Assembly (NCBI RefSeq): GCF_019112545.1
Contig: NW_025064891.1
Coordinates: 1,204,344 to 1,268,343 of the forward strand
DNA from: Guyanagaster necrorhizus
Taxonomy: Eukaryota > Basidiomycota > Agaricomycetes > Agaricales > Physalacriaceae
Length of the DNA stretch: 64,000 nt
Direction of reading: 5' to 3'
The notes under the pieces were generated by a model. It was not told the origin of the DNA. It searched no databases and worked only from the letters and a program-made list of their open reading frames with translations. A program made the translations under genes and the position numbers. Positions within the stretch are counted from its first letter, which is position 1, and every line of letters begins with the position of its first letter. This document shows, piece after piece, positions 44,914 through 56,680 of this stretch.

Positions 44914-45807
44914 TTTCAGTTATGGCTAGCCATGAGCCTTGCTGGTACCTGTTTTTATAGCAGTCGCCAGTTATTTTGGTCCAACGTGTGAAAGCACCCT
45001 AGAACATGACGTCGTGGGGGGACATTATCGGGTGGTCGGATAACACTCGGATTGTACGTAGAGTCAAATGAGCCATGGGAATTATCCGTGTAGTCTATCA
45101 TATAGTAACAAGGCAGCGTTGAAGATCAAAATAGAAGGCCTTAGTGGATCTTTGAGGACAGATGACTTCGGAGGAGTACGTCAAGTGTACCTCAATGGCG
45201 CATTGAGGCTAAATGGGGGGCGATGGTGTTCGCGTCCAGTCAGGAAATTATGACACTGTAACTATTGTAAGATACCCAAGGCTAATCATAGAGGTGCGTC
45301 AGGCCTAAAAACAGAAAGGACAAGGTTTCCGTTGCGTTGACGTAGTCTGAGAGCGGCCTATAATTTTCCGACTCGCTGAGTAAGACCTCGTCTTCGTAGG
45401 CCACACAAGCTCATGGTAGGATGAATATCGGTGCCGATTAGAGATCAGACAGAGCAGTATGCAGTCTGACAAAGACACATTCGCACAGTACTGAGCAAGT
45501 GCGTTTGCGGATGCTTGCAAGTATTCAGTGATTGTCAATATAGCACCTAAGAAGAGCTCAATTGGCCTCGTATTCAGAGCGAAGGTCCTTCGAAGGCAAA
45601 AGAATCTGAGCAGAAGACTTGGACGTGGCTCAGTTGGAAGTTTATAAACTTTTGAACAGCATGGGGGGAGGCCCACAGCGTTATCATGTGACCGGATATC
45701 TCGTTCCGATCAACAACCGGAACGGCTCACACGTATACGATATACGACAACCTGGAACACTCAGGCTGCGATCAACGACGACCATCACCCAAACAAGAGC
45801 TCTGACC
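44914..45807. promoter_or_regulatory. shared upstream region, AA9 LPMO / CTR copper transporter
   Basis: An 894-bp head-to-head spacer. It contains the LPMO TATA box near 44955 and no recognisable coding exon. A 123-codon minus-strand frame (45305-45676) has no motif. Copper-response elements were looked for; only partial matches to Mac1/Cuf1-type boxes were seen. Confidence 0.5.
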
Positions 45808-46498
45808 ATGGACCACGGTGACTACAGCGAAGGAATGGCCCTGCCTCGTTGCTCAATGAATATGCTCTGGTCCGTCCAAAGACTAATGCTATTCACCTCA
45901 CACTTACTTACAACCGCAGGAATACACAAATCGAGCACACCTGCATCGTCTTTCGCAGCTGGCACATCACGACCACCACCCAATTTGTCCTCTCATGTCT
46001 CGCTATTGTCGCTCTCGGCTTATTCTACGAATACCTCCGCGCCTTTCAGAAGACGGTCGATGCTCGTATCGCTGCTTCGTTGAGCAAGGACAAGCGATCT
46101 CGCAGGAGCAGGAGCTCAAGCAGGGCAAGCGACTTTGCGGAGGACTCCTTGTTGCTGTCAGGAAGAGTTTTGGCCAAGCCATTGACTGGGTGTGTCTATG
46201 TTTCGTGGTTCGAGTACCTTTTTGTTCTTATCTCTGTTTAGTGTCGCCGTACCCCCGCTTTACCGTGCGCTAAGGGCGACTTTGTATGGTGTAACGGTCT
46301 TCCTCTCCTTCTTCCTGATGCTCGTCTTCATGACATATAATGTACGTTGCCTCCTTTCTCCTTCGTTCTTGACTTCATCTACTTTAGGCATACCTTATCG
46401 TTGCCGTCGTCTTGGGAGCTGTTATCGGCCACTATGTTTTCGGAGGAGAATTGAGCCTCGCCTCATTAGGCGAGGACAAGGGAATGGCGTGTCACTGA
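45808..46498 (+). CDS. CTR-family copper transporter
   Basis: High-affinity Cu(I) importer of the plasma or vacuolar membrane that acts as a trimer. Exons: 45808-45869 (MDHGDYSEGMALPRCSMNML, a short Met-poor N-terminus), joined to NTQIEHTCIVFRSWHITTTT, TM1 (QFVLSCLAIVALGLFYEYLR), a basic loop with an Arg/Ser run, then VPPLYRALRATLYGVTVFLS. TM2 carries the essential MxxxM as FLMLVFMTYN. TM3 has the GxxxG packing motif in VVLGAVIGHYVFGGELSLAS, and the end is DKGMACH, where Cys-x-His-like residues bind copper. The compact size and few N-terminal Mets resemble Ctr2-type proteins. It is divergent from the AA9 gene. Confidence 0.93.
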
Positions 46499-46709
46499 TC
46501 TACGACCCATTTACATGTATGAACTACAAGTATTTGCTGTCTAATGCAGCGTATGACCTTGTACATCCTTGTTTTTGTATATCATCGATGCAAAATCACA
46601 GCAAACACAACCTTGAGTGCGCTGAACGTATTGACTATAATGTTCCTTCACCATCATCGTTGTTGACAGATCTTGGCAGTTAGCAGGAGTGTTATTAGAT
46701 ATACACTTT

Positions 46710-47856
46710 TCAAGCAGATCTCTTAGCAGTGTCCTCATCCTTCTTCGCTAGCCCCTCGCTTTCTAGCAGCGCATCAATCTCAGCTGGCCTGTATATCTTC
46801 GCCTTGGGCTCCTTTGTCGTAGGGTCCAACGTCAAGACAGCGAACTCCACTAGCAGAGACATCAGTGTCAGGTTTTTGGCTGAAAAGGAACAACGAACGC
46901 TTCTCGCTTCCTAGCGTAGTGCTATCCATCGTCTTACTCATCGTCCTCAACACTAAACCAATAGCATCCTTCACCTCCAAATCGTCCTTGTATTCCTGCT
47001 TCAACAAACTTTGAGCGGTACCGTTGTTCGCGCCGATGCAAGTCGCTTTCCAGCCAGAGTAGTTGCCAGATGGATCAGAGTGGTACAGCTGGAATTGGTA
47101 GTGCGGGTCGTAGCCAGCGTAAAGTAGCGAGACGCCGAAAGGCCGTAGACCTACATAGCTCATTAGAGAAAAGGTCTCGAATTCGATTGGCCAAACTGAC
47201 CTCCATACTGCGTGTATCCCTGCTTCATGTCACACAGTCTCTGCGCGAGCAACTCTACAGGAATATCTTCGTTATACGTCAGGAGATGCCTTTGGGCTGC
47301 TGACCGCGCGTAGTTGACGAGAGAGTTGGCATCGGATGTAATCCCTGCGACACCACCGATTATGTTTCTGCACCAGGATGAGAGGACCTGAGCAGTGAAA
47401 AAGACCATAGTAAACGCACGAGTTGAGGAGATATATCTTCTCTCCACTTCCACCGTAACCACCTTCCTTTGCACCAGACAGATCGAGCAGCTTTCCGGTC
47501 ACCTTCTTTTCTGCTGCGAGGACCACGCCATCCTTGGCGAGGACACCGAGAACTGTTCCTGCTCGAGAGATGGCTTCCATGGCATATTCAACTGGTAATT
47601 CGTGTCAGTAGGCAACGTCGCCCAGACGACTTGCTGAAGCTCACTCTGGTATAACCGGCCTGTATATAAATTTGGTGAGCAACAAGAGGAGAGAATGGTA
47701 ACGACGCAGACCTTCCGGTGAGAAAATGGTTGTTCGACCTGTTTCATGGTATGAGAGGCTTGCATCTTCAAGGATCTTGCGACTTACTATCGTAACGTCT
47801 GGCCTAGTCGTTGTTAGGAAATCTCAAAGATTGTGAGCAAAGAACGGACATACCAT
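46710..47856 (-). CDS. PRE9: 20S proteasome subunit alpha-3 (PRE9/PSMA4)
   Basis: Outer-ring component of the proteasome core. The first exon is just the ATG (47854-47856), followed by a 5'-most intron and [19 protein letters not shown] and [20 protein letters not shown], the standard alpha-subunit N-terminus that gates the pore. It continues with [45 protein letters not shown] and [20 protein letters not shown], and ends in an acidic, Lys-rich tail ([20 protein letters not shown]). The combination of KVTGKLLD and the tail indicates alpha-3. At least seven introns are needed; all key blocks are present. Confidence 0.94.
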
Positions 47857-47958
47857 GGCTTACAAGTGGTGAGGGTGAGATCTGAGCTTCGTAGACGCGT
47901 CCTGCATACGCGTCCCCTTCGGGAATTGCCGGTTACCTTTGTATATTAATCTAATAAT

Positions 47959-48537
47959 CTATGCTACTATCTTTACCAACTCGTCCTTCGCCTTTTCTAC
48001 CTGTGCCTGTGTCGAATCTTCCAGCGGCACCGTAACCACGCCTTCTTCGCCCTCTGGACTCTCCAATGCCTCAAATTGGCTGTCCAACATGTCCACCTTG
48101 AAAAAATGGCCCTGTCGCTTCTGCATTCGGTCCAACAAGACCTCGCGGGACCCTTTGATATACACAAAATATGTTCTTGGTGCCTTCTCGGTCCCATTCT
48201 TCCCCCGCAGAATATCCCGATAGTGTCTCTTCAACGCAGAACACGCCATCACCACTGGCACCTTCTCTGTGCCCGTCTTGCGGATCAACGCCAGCCATGG
48301 TTCTCGGTCTGCATCAGTCAATGGCTGTCCTGACGACATCTTGACTACATTCGTTGGAGGGTGGAGATCGTCTCCATCGATGAACGGGAGCCCCAGTGAT
48401 TCGGCGAGCGCGGAACCTAGCGTGGATTTTCCTGTTCCAGACACACCCTGTGGGACGAGTTATATAGCTTTTCCGAGGAAGAAATTTGGACCGACCATCG
48501 CTATGATGATGACGGGTTGCTCCATGTTCAATGCCAT
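47959..48537 (-). CDS. gluconokinase
   Basis: Phosphorylates gluconate to 6-phosphogluconate for the pentose phosphate pathway. The minus-strand start MALNMEQPVIIIAM (48537; an alternative Met is 48525) is joined over a short intron to GVSGTGKSTLGSALAESLG, the Walker A loop. It continues with FIDGDDLHPPTNVVKMSSGQ followed by PLTDADREPWL (gluconate-binding region, family hallmark), VVMACSALKRHYRDILRG, YIKGSREVLLDRMQKRQGHF (LID) and DMLDSQFEALESPEGEEGVV. The length of about 177 residues is typical. It sits about 100 bp upstream of the proteasome gene in the same direction, without functional link. Confidence 0.94.
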
Positions 48538-49537
48538 AGAGATTTTTGGTAAAATGAAAGGGGGTTACAAACTCGGACCAACGAGCGGTGCCGCGGACCG
48601 GTTGTCGTTTTCTCAATAGCGTCCCCCTCCTTGGAGGAGAATCACGATAAGTAACTGGTGCACAATAACTGCCTTAAGTATAGTCCTCCGACGTTCCACC
48701 GTCGCCTTCTTCCCGGATCATCACAGGCATGTACCTGGCGTATCATTCTCTCCCAACATCGTCCATCTATCTGCCGAGATTTCAATTTAGTCGTTGCGCC
48801 AGCTGCCATAAAGGGTGGGTACGTGTTCTGCATATGTTCAAGTCAGAAAAATATGTCTAATTCGCAACCCGCAGCCTTTTTCGCTGGTTGTGTTTCCGAT
48901 TGTTTTCATTTTGTTCCAAAGAAGAAAGAAGACGGCGTAGGCACATGTTCTCCGCGAGACGGGATATTGAAACGAGTTTTATGATTCTCCTGGAGATTGG
49001 ACTTCGTTTTTATCTCCCTTGGAGAGTAATGACCTACTACAAATGTCCTCCGGTATCCACTTCAGTTGAACACAAATTTTCAAGAGGAGCCTCTTCACCG
49101 AGGTAAAAAAAAATTTCTTATCTTTTGTAGCAAAGTCTAAGCGATGCTTGTCAACAGAATGTACAAGTTCTGTGCCTGCTTCATACATTCCTTTCAAATC
49201 CACGAGGTTAACAAACGCCATCCTTCGGTCTACAATACAAAGATCGCTCCGTTCAAGACGTATTCAGTGCATGATACTTAACATGTAGGGCAGCAGAACG
49301 GTATTGTTCTCATGTCTGCGAGGCAATTTAGTCTACGCCGTCTTACCACCTGCCAATTTGAGCTTACAAATGAATCCTTCCAGAGACGGAAGCTTTTTTT
49401 GAAAATCGGTTGGAGGTATAAAAAGCGAGCAAGCCGGGTTTGTTGGATCTTCATCGTGTTCGCCAACCAATATCAGGTGGGTGGGACGTTCGCGCGTCTT
49501 TCTACTCTACCTCCTGACTACCACTTCTCACTAGACA
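48538..49537. other. 1-kb spacer; TATA promoter at its right end
   Basis: No gene is recognised in most of it. A clear TATAAAAA at 49417-49424 lies about 115 bp before the small secreted protein start, followed by a leader. An 80-codon minus-strand frame (48979-49221) has no known motif. Confidence 0.45.
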
Positions 49538-49768
49538 ATGCTATTCAACACCCTTGCCATAGTTGCGGCTGTCATGATGACAGTGACCGTACGTTCTCTC
49601 TCCTTCCCGTACGCCCGTCCGCCACACTAAAACGCGGTGCAGACATCCGTTTCTGCCTGGCCATTCAGCATAGTCGAATCCGCCAGTGGGACTGTCGAAG
49701 TTAGAAATGAAGCCAGGAAGACTCCCTATATTCTGGAAGCAAGCAGCGCACGATACTCTGCTATATAA
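49538..49768 (+). CDS. small secreted protein candidate, 58 residues
   Basis: Two exons, 49538-49588 and 49643-49768, joined by a 54-nt GT-AG intron. The product starts MLFNTLAIVAAVMMTVTTSV, a good signal peptide ending at Ser-Ala, and the mature part of about 36 residues reads WPFSIVESASGTVEVRNEAR and ends SSARYSAI. There is no Cys, so it is not a disulfide-rich effector, hydrophobin or defensin. A strong TATA box lies at 49417. Nothing similar is recalled. Promoter, signal peptide and in-frame intron together make a real gene plausible, but so short a gene could still be accidental. Confidence 0.45.
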
Positions 49769-51061
49769 TTCGTTACCGTACGTCGGTGCTGGCATCACCG
49801 CTACTCCCCTTGATTGCTCTTAATTACCATCGATTTCAAGTCCGACACATACTTGTTACCATCACCTTTCAAGTACTTGTCGCGAATCCAATGCTGTATC
49901 GGCTGTTTGACAGCTGCCCCAGGTCGCATAGGAGGAGTGTACGTGAAACGTAAGGTAACAACCTTGAAAAGTTCGATAGCTTGGCGAGATGCGATTCTAC
50001 ATTACATGTGACCGTCTACAACAGTCCACAACGTGCGTTGTAGATCTGCAGTATGATGATAAGAACTGTGGGGAGTGTTCCCGGGTATCTTTGCGTGTGG
50101 CGAATCTATTAGTAGACGTCTCAACAATCACTCCTGGCGCACAACACCAGGCTCGTTAAATATCTAGAGTATAAGGCAACGATTCCTGATTTTCGAAAAA
50201 AAAGTAGATGGGCGAGATGGGAAACAGAACCTGGAGAACAAAGTATCGCGACACTACAACTAGTAGGCGCTAAGATGAAGTGATGAGAACCGGCAGGCCG
50301 GCGAGTAAACCATCCGACTGGAAAATTAATAAAGTGCGTATTGTTTTACCAACAAGCCAGTTGGGGGAGACATAGGATTGCTGGAATACTCAACAGCCAG
50401 TTCCGCACGCAGTGTAGATTTTTTGTTGCCGAATATATAGCCACCAATAGAGCATTCTGATCTGAAGGCGAGCACGTGCATCATTGGACCAAGAGTGTCC
50501 GAGTAAAGGAAGTTATAGTAAGCTTCAGTGTACATGACCAAACTATGCACTCCACATCACGCACACTGGTAACACCAAGGTTCGCGATCACCGAGTCACG
50601 GACGTGGCCGGATTTGGCCTCGGCAATGTCGGCAGGGACCATCTCCGCCCATCGGTAAGATGCCGATTCAGATTCCGACGGACTCTGTTCCTGTGCATGC
50701 TCCCTCCACGGTCTCCTAATGCTATCCAGACCCTGTAGAACAGATATATCTCGAGTTATGATGTCAAAATCTTTTCATCAAAGTAGGAACCTTCAAAAAC
50801 TTGATTAAACAATGACATTTGAAGCCTCCGAGCTCCGAATCGGGCCGAACGGCTTACCAAGGGATCGGTCGGCTGACAAATAATATACCCGTGACCCTGC
50901 GTGACCATTGCTCAGCCTTGCTGGTAAATTCATTTAAAAGCCTCCAGTGACATGTATCGTTATTTATCAGGACGACGTTCACAAGACTCACACCCAGGTT
51001 GCGCTACTACTTTGCCGCCATACCCATTTCACTACAGCAAAAGCGAACTTTGACGACTACA
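49769..51061. other. 1.3-kb region without a recognised gene
   Basis: Only short frames of no recognised family. The right end is the thioredoxin reductase promoter and leader; an upstream in-frame start at 50999 could extend that protein. Confidence 0.35.
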
Positions 51062-52386
<1,325 letters not shown>

Positions 52387-52460
52387 TTGACTCGGAGGAC
52401 GATCGATATAGATATGCTACCATTTGTACTTTTTACCAGGGTCATAGAATTCCATTACTG

Positions 52461-52792
52461 TTATGTATCCTCTCTGGCACTGATTCTCTTTGTTACGCTT
52501 CGCGTAGGCCATACCGTGCGTGCACTGAACATGTCCCCCTGACTTGTTTGAACGTCCTCGATGCTCATGGTGTTCTCACTTCCGTCCTTTCGACGCTCGA
52601 GGAAAAGATGTCCGGAAGCAACTGATACGACGGTAATCAGGAGTTCGTACCAACTTCGCAGACAATATTGTTCGCCATCCCACTCACCTGTGGCTTGGAC
52701 CATCACAGTCCATATCAGCAGCAAGGTGCGGACATTCTGGGTTTGCGCGTTGATTGGCTTGCCATACACTTCGCTGTTGAACTTTGAGATAT
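52461..52792 (-). CDS. C-terminal exons of an unrecognised small membrane protein (5' end unclear)
   Basis: After a TTTTAG acceptor at 52793 the minus strand reads DISKFNSEVYGKPINAQTQN then VRTLLLIWTVMVQAT. A 76-nt intron (52640-52715 approximately) is followed by ASGHLFLERRKDGSENTMSI and an end rich in Ser/Thr/Arg. One likely membrane helix (LLLIWTVMV). The first exon could not be placed with confidence. It converges on the thioredoxin reductase gene. I do not recognise the family. Confidence 0.3.
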
Positions 52793-52996
52793 CTAAAACA
52801 TGTATCTTTCAAATCGGAATTTTAAGCGCCGCTACAGCTGGAAGGAAAACGCTTTGATTCAAGCTAATGGTACATATCGATTCATCGAACAAGTAACCAC
52901 GGATGATACAACTAATTGAGAAGAGAAAAGAATGCTATGATAAGAACCTTGACAAGTGCACGTAGGAAAAAAAAACCACAAAAAAAGTCCCATTTA

Positions 52997-54883
52997 TTAC
53001 AGCGCCGCCTTCACGAACCTGGCTTCGACACCATCCCTCGTAGCAAGGTATGGCATCAAGTCGCTCGTCAAAAACTCACTCGGCCACTCTCCTCGAACTT
53101 GGTTCTTCAAGTAATCCTTGGCGATGATAACGTCTCCGTCCCTCACCCCAGGAGCCAATTTCTTGATCCCAGGAGCAAGCTCATCCACCCAAGCGTCAAT
53201 CAACTCCTTGGTAATCAGCTCACCGCTGTCCAGCCGACATTGATATTTAACCCATTGCCACAATTGAACACGAGTGATCTCGGCGGTTGCAGCGTCTTCC
53301 ATGAGATAATTGAAAGGAATGCAGCCATTACCGCCAATCCATGCGGCAGTGTAGGCCAGCGAGGTAGTAATGTTGGAGCGGACACCTTCGGTGGTAATCT
53401 CCCCGGGAACGTTGGTATTCAAGAGGTCGGCGGCGGCAACTCGAACTTCCTCGCGGCGAACGTGATACTAGCAACAGAATTAGGATATGCGCGCGACAAT
53501 AAAGCTAACAGATCTCACCTGGTTCGGACCGAGCATGTACTTGTTGAAAACTTCCATGGCAATCTTGTTAATCAGAGGGTGGGCAATCCATGTTCCATCG
53601 TGTCCAGCTGTAACTTCGCGCAACTTATCAGCCCGGACCTTCTCCATAGCAATTTCGTTGGCCTTCGGGTCATCTTTGATGGGGATCTGAGCAGACATTC
53701 CACCCATAGCAGCAACCTTTCGCCTATTCAAGATAAATTCAGTCTGACTACGAGCTGGATGGAAAGTTTGACGCACTTGTGACAAGTCTGGATCAGTAGC
53801 CTGACATACGCATCCATGAAGCCGACGGTCATCGTCACGTCCTTTCGGTCGGGAAGGATGGCCTTGCGGTCAGCACGACGCTTCTTGATGAAGCTGAAAA
53901 TATAATCCCATCTGTTTCGTGGGTCAGAGCTACTCCGAAATAGAAAGATCGAAATCGAATCGCGTACCTGCCACAGTTAAGTCCAGAAGAGTGGTTCCTC
54001 AATTCGAAAAGGATCTCCTCCATTTGGAACGCGGCAGGGATAGTTTCAATGAGAACGGTAGCACGGATGGTGCTGTGTGGGATGGCAATGTAGGATTGGG
54101 AGAACTGGAAGACGTCGTTCCAGACCCGTGCCTCGAGGTAGTGCTCCATTTTGGGTAGGTAGAAATAGGGACCCGAGCCACGCTTGACGAGCTCTTTAGC
54201 ATTGTGGAAAAAGTAGAGTGCGAAGTCGAAGAGAGAACCGGAGACGGGAGAATTGTCGACTGTCACACGAGGTTCGTCCAAGTGCCATCCTCGCGGGCTA
54301 GATTGTGGTCAGTCTCAGGTAGGAAGAGATAGGGGGTAACACATACCGGACAATGAGGGTGGCCAGTTTCTCACCAAGCTTGTATGCCTTTCCATTGGAC
54401 TCGAAGTCAATCTGCCTCCTAACAGCATCACGCAAGTTGAGTTGTCCATTGACCATATTGGCGAAAGTCGGGGAGCTCGAATCTTCCGAGACAAGTGAGC
54501 ATGGCGACGCGATAAGCAAGTATCAAGGTCGGCTGACCTTCGAAATCGGCCATGAACGTTTTGGCACCACTATTGAGCGCGTTGATGACCATCTTACGGT
54601 CAGTTGGGCCAGTGATTTCTACCCGTCTGTCTTCGAGACCTGGCGCTGGAGGAGCGCAGTGCCATGAAGGCTCCTTGCGAATATGCGCGGTTTCTGGAGG
54701 GAAATCGAGAGAAACACCAGCGTCATACGTGCGCTGGGCATCTTGGCGGGCGACGAGGAGAGATTGCCTGGTCGACTCGAAGGTACGGTGAAGAGCAGCG
54801 AGGAACTGGAGGGCGTCCTCGGTGAGGATAACGGACTGGGCCTTATCGGCGACCTTTGAATGAATCTGAACGCCTGCGACCAT
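52997..54883 (-). CDS. MLS1: malate synthase (glyoxylate cycle)
   Basis: Condenses glyoxylate and acetyl-CoA to malate, allowing growth on acetate, fatty acids or ethanol. The minus-strand start [18 protein letters not shown] is followed by [20 protein letters not shown] and [20 protein letters not shown] then [11 protein letters not shown] (Arg/Asp of the active site). It continues with [80 protein letters not shown] then [20 protein letters not shown] (Glu/Asp binding Mg2+), [16 protein letters not shown] and [13 protein letters not shown]. The C-terminus is FVKAAL, not a standard SKL-type peroxisome signal. Introns are short and in frame. Identification is certain. Confidence 0.96.
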
Positions 54884-55968
54884 TTTCGTTTGTTGGTGGT
54901 GGTTGAAGTGAAAGAAGGATGGCTCACCTTGACTCGCTTTTTAATGAAGTGGTGGTTGAAACGGATCCCCGCCGGAACGACGTCATTTGTCACGCCGGCT
55001 ATATCATATGCCCGTTCCGTTAATCATGATTTCTTTTCTCGGCGAAGAAGGCCTTATTAACATTTATTTGCCTGAGAGTCGTGTCTCGCTAATCTGTGTA
55101 TTCATATCTGCTCCATCGTCTTTCCCAAGGCTGGAGGTGCAAAGATCAAATATTCTTTCTATGCTGTTCCGCAACGAGTCCTCTGTCGGGAGAAAGATAT
55201 TGCACGCCCAAGTATCTACGGAACGAGGGAAAATCGTATCCCGACACACGTTAGCCAAGGTATGCCTAACCCGTCGGTTTCCCGGGGCGTTATGCAGGCC
55301 GGATCAAATCATTCCGTCGACTTCCCGTCTACGTATTTGGAGATATAAGCAAACTGGTATCTCGCTACTCGCGAATAGTTCTCACATCTCCCAACGTACC
55401 ACCACTGAGGAAGGAACCAGTTTCCGATGGTCGTCCACTCATGTCTGTTATCACTAAACGTAATTCTGTTACCTTGAACTGTCCTCAATTTTTTGTTGAC
55501 ACCGGAGTCACGCAGTGTTCCGCGTCCGAAACAGGCAAACTGAACAGCGGCGAGGACGACATGTAGCACCTTTCCCAAATCCTTACCGGACGTTCAATTG
55601 TCCTTGTCAACATCCAAAGAAGGCCATTAGACCGGATAGGCGGCGGGCATTCGCATCGTAGAAAACCCAAACCGCTAAACGCCGCCGGATGCTTCAACAT
55701 TGGCGCGCTGCCAAATACTAGAGGAACTCCAGTTCCGAACACTACCTGATGGCAAGCATGGCTGATAGCATCAATAGATGTTCAGCGTCAAGTGGCGCTC
55801 ATTACGAGTTCTGGCGCTTGCGCAGGACGTCTGTTCATATCTTCACCTCGCCCTGCTGGATATTCAATAAAGCGCCTAAGCGACAGGTGTATATAGGATC
55901 ATTCGGCTTTGCTTTCCGCCGCTTCAGCCTTGACCTCAGTCGGCACTATGGGTTCAATTAACAGCCGT
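54884..55968. other. malate synthase upstream region; no recognised gene
   Basis: An upstream frame ([20 protein letters not shown]) followed by a GTGAGC donor could splice into the malate synthase second residue region near 54875, an alternative 5' exon. The rest shows no recognisable gene. Confidence 0.35.
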
Positions 55969-56680
55969 TCAGTTGGCAATAGAAAACATAAACGCACCAC
56001 AAAGGTCCTTCACAACCCTTTCTCCTACTTTGATAACCCTTCTGCACGCCATTTGCCACATTCCTACACTTACAGAACCTAATTATACGTGAGATTCGAT
56101 CCTACATGCAAAGACACCAGAAACGTACCTTTCGGCGCAAATGGAAATGACATCCACCACCCCACCGGTCCAAACCACCCATCTGGTAGATAGAATACAG
56201 CAGCCTTGCGATACCACCACCCTACAACGAATTGAGCACCGGTCGTTGACATCCAAATGGCAGCTGTAAATTTCATGGAAAAGGATGACTTTATGGAAGA
56301 CAGTTCTCCATCTAATAGAAATCATTATCAGATGGACTGAAAGTCACAACTTTTCTGCACTTACTGAGCTTCTCCAAATCCGTTAGCCCTTTATCCACAC
56401 TTCTCTTCAGCCTAGCCCACTTGGCGAACTCGTCTTGGGCACTCGTCTTTAAGAGCTCGGCTTTTGTAGCTAGGATCTCTGCTTTGAGTTTTCGCTGCTG
56501 TTCAGCACGGGAGGAGTAAAATATTCTCAGATAGAGAGAGTAGAACTGAGAATGAAAGTGTCAGGCGCGAGTGTCGCGTAGAAGCCGGCCACATACGAAA
56601 TCAAGAAGGACGGATTGGCCTATCCAAGAGATGACCTCTGCGATAAGTACGAGGGCAAAGATAGTGAGTAGAAGAGACAT
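55969..56680 (-). CDS. GET1: GET1/WRB, ER receptor subunit for tail-anchored proteins
   Basis: Integral ER protein that with Get2 receives tail-anchored proteins from Get3. The minus-strand start [20 protein letters not shown] then GQSVLLDF is the first helix. It is joined to [20 protein letters not shown] then [40 protein letters not shown] (the conserved coiled coil binding Get3, with the [19 protein letters not shown] signature), [20 protein letters not shown] and [20 protein letters not shown] (helices 2 and 3). After the last intron comes [20 protein letters not shown]. The protein ends at 55969. All features of the CHD5/Get1 family are present. Confidence 0.93.

Noticed and set aside
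45620..45700. tRNA-like A box (TGGCTCAGTTGG)
   Set aside because: No B box, acceptor stem or anticodon arm can be formed downstream.
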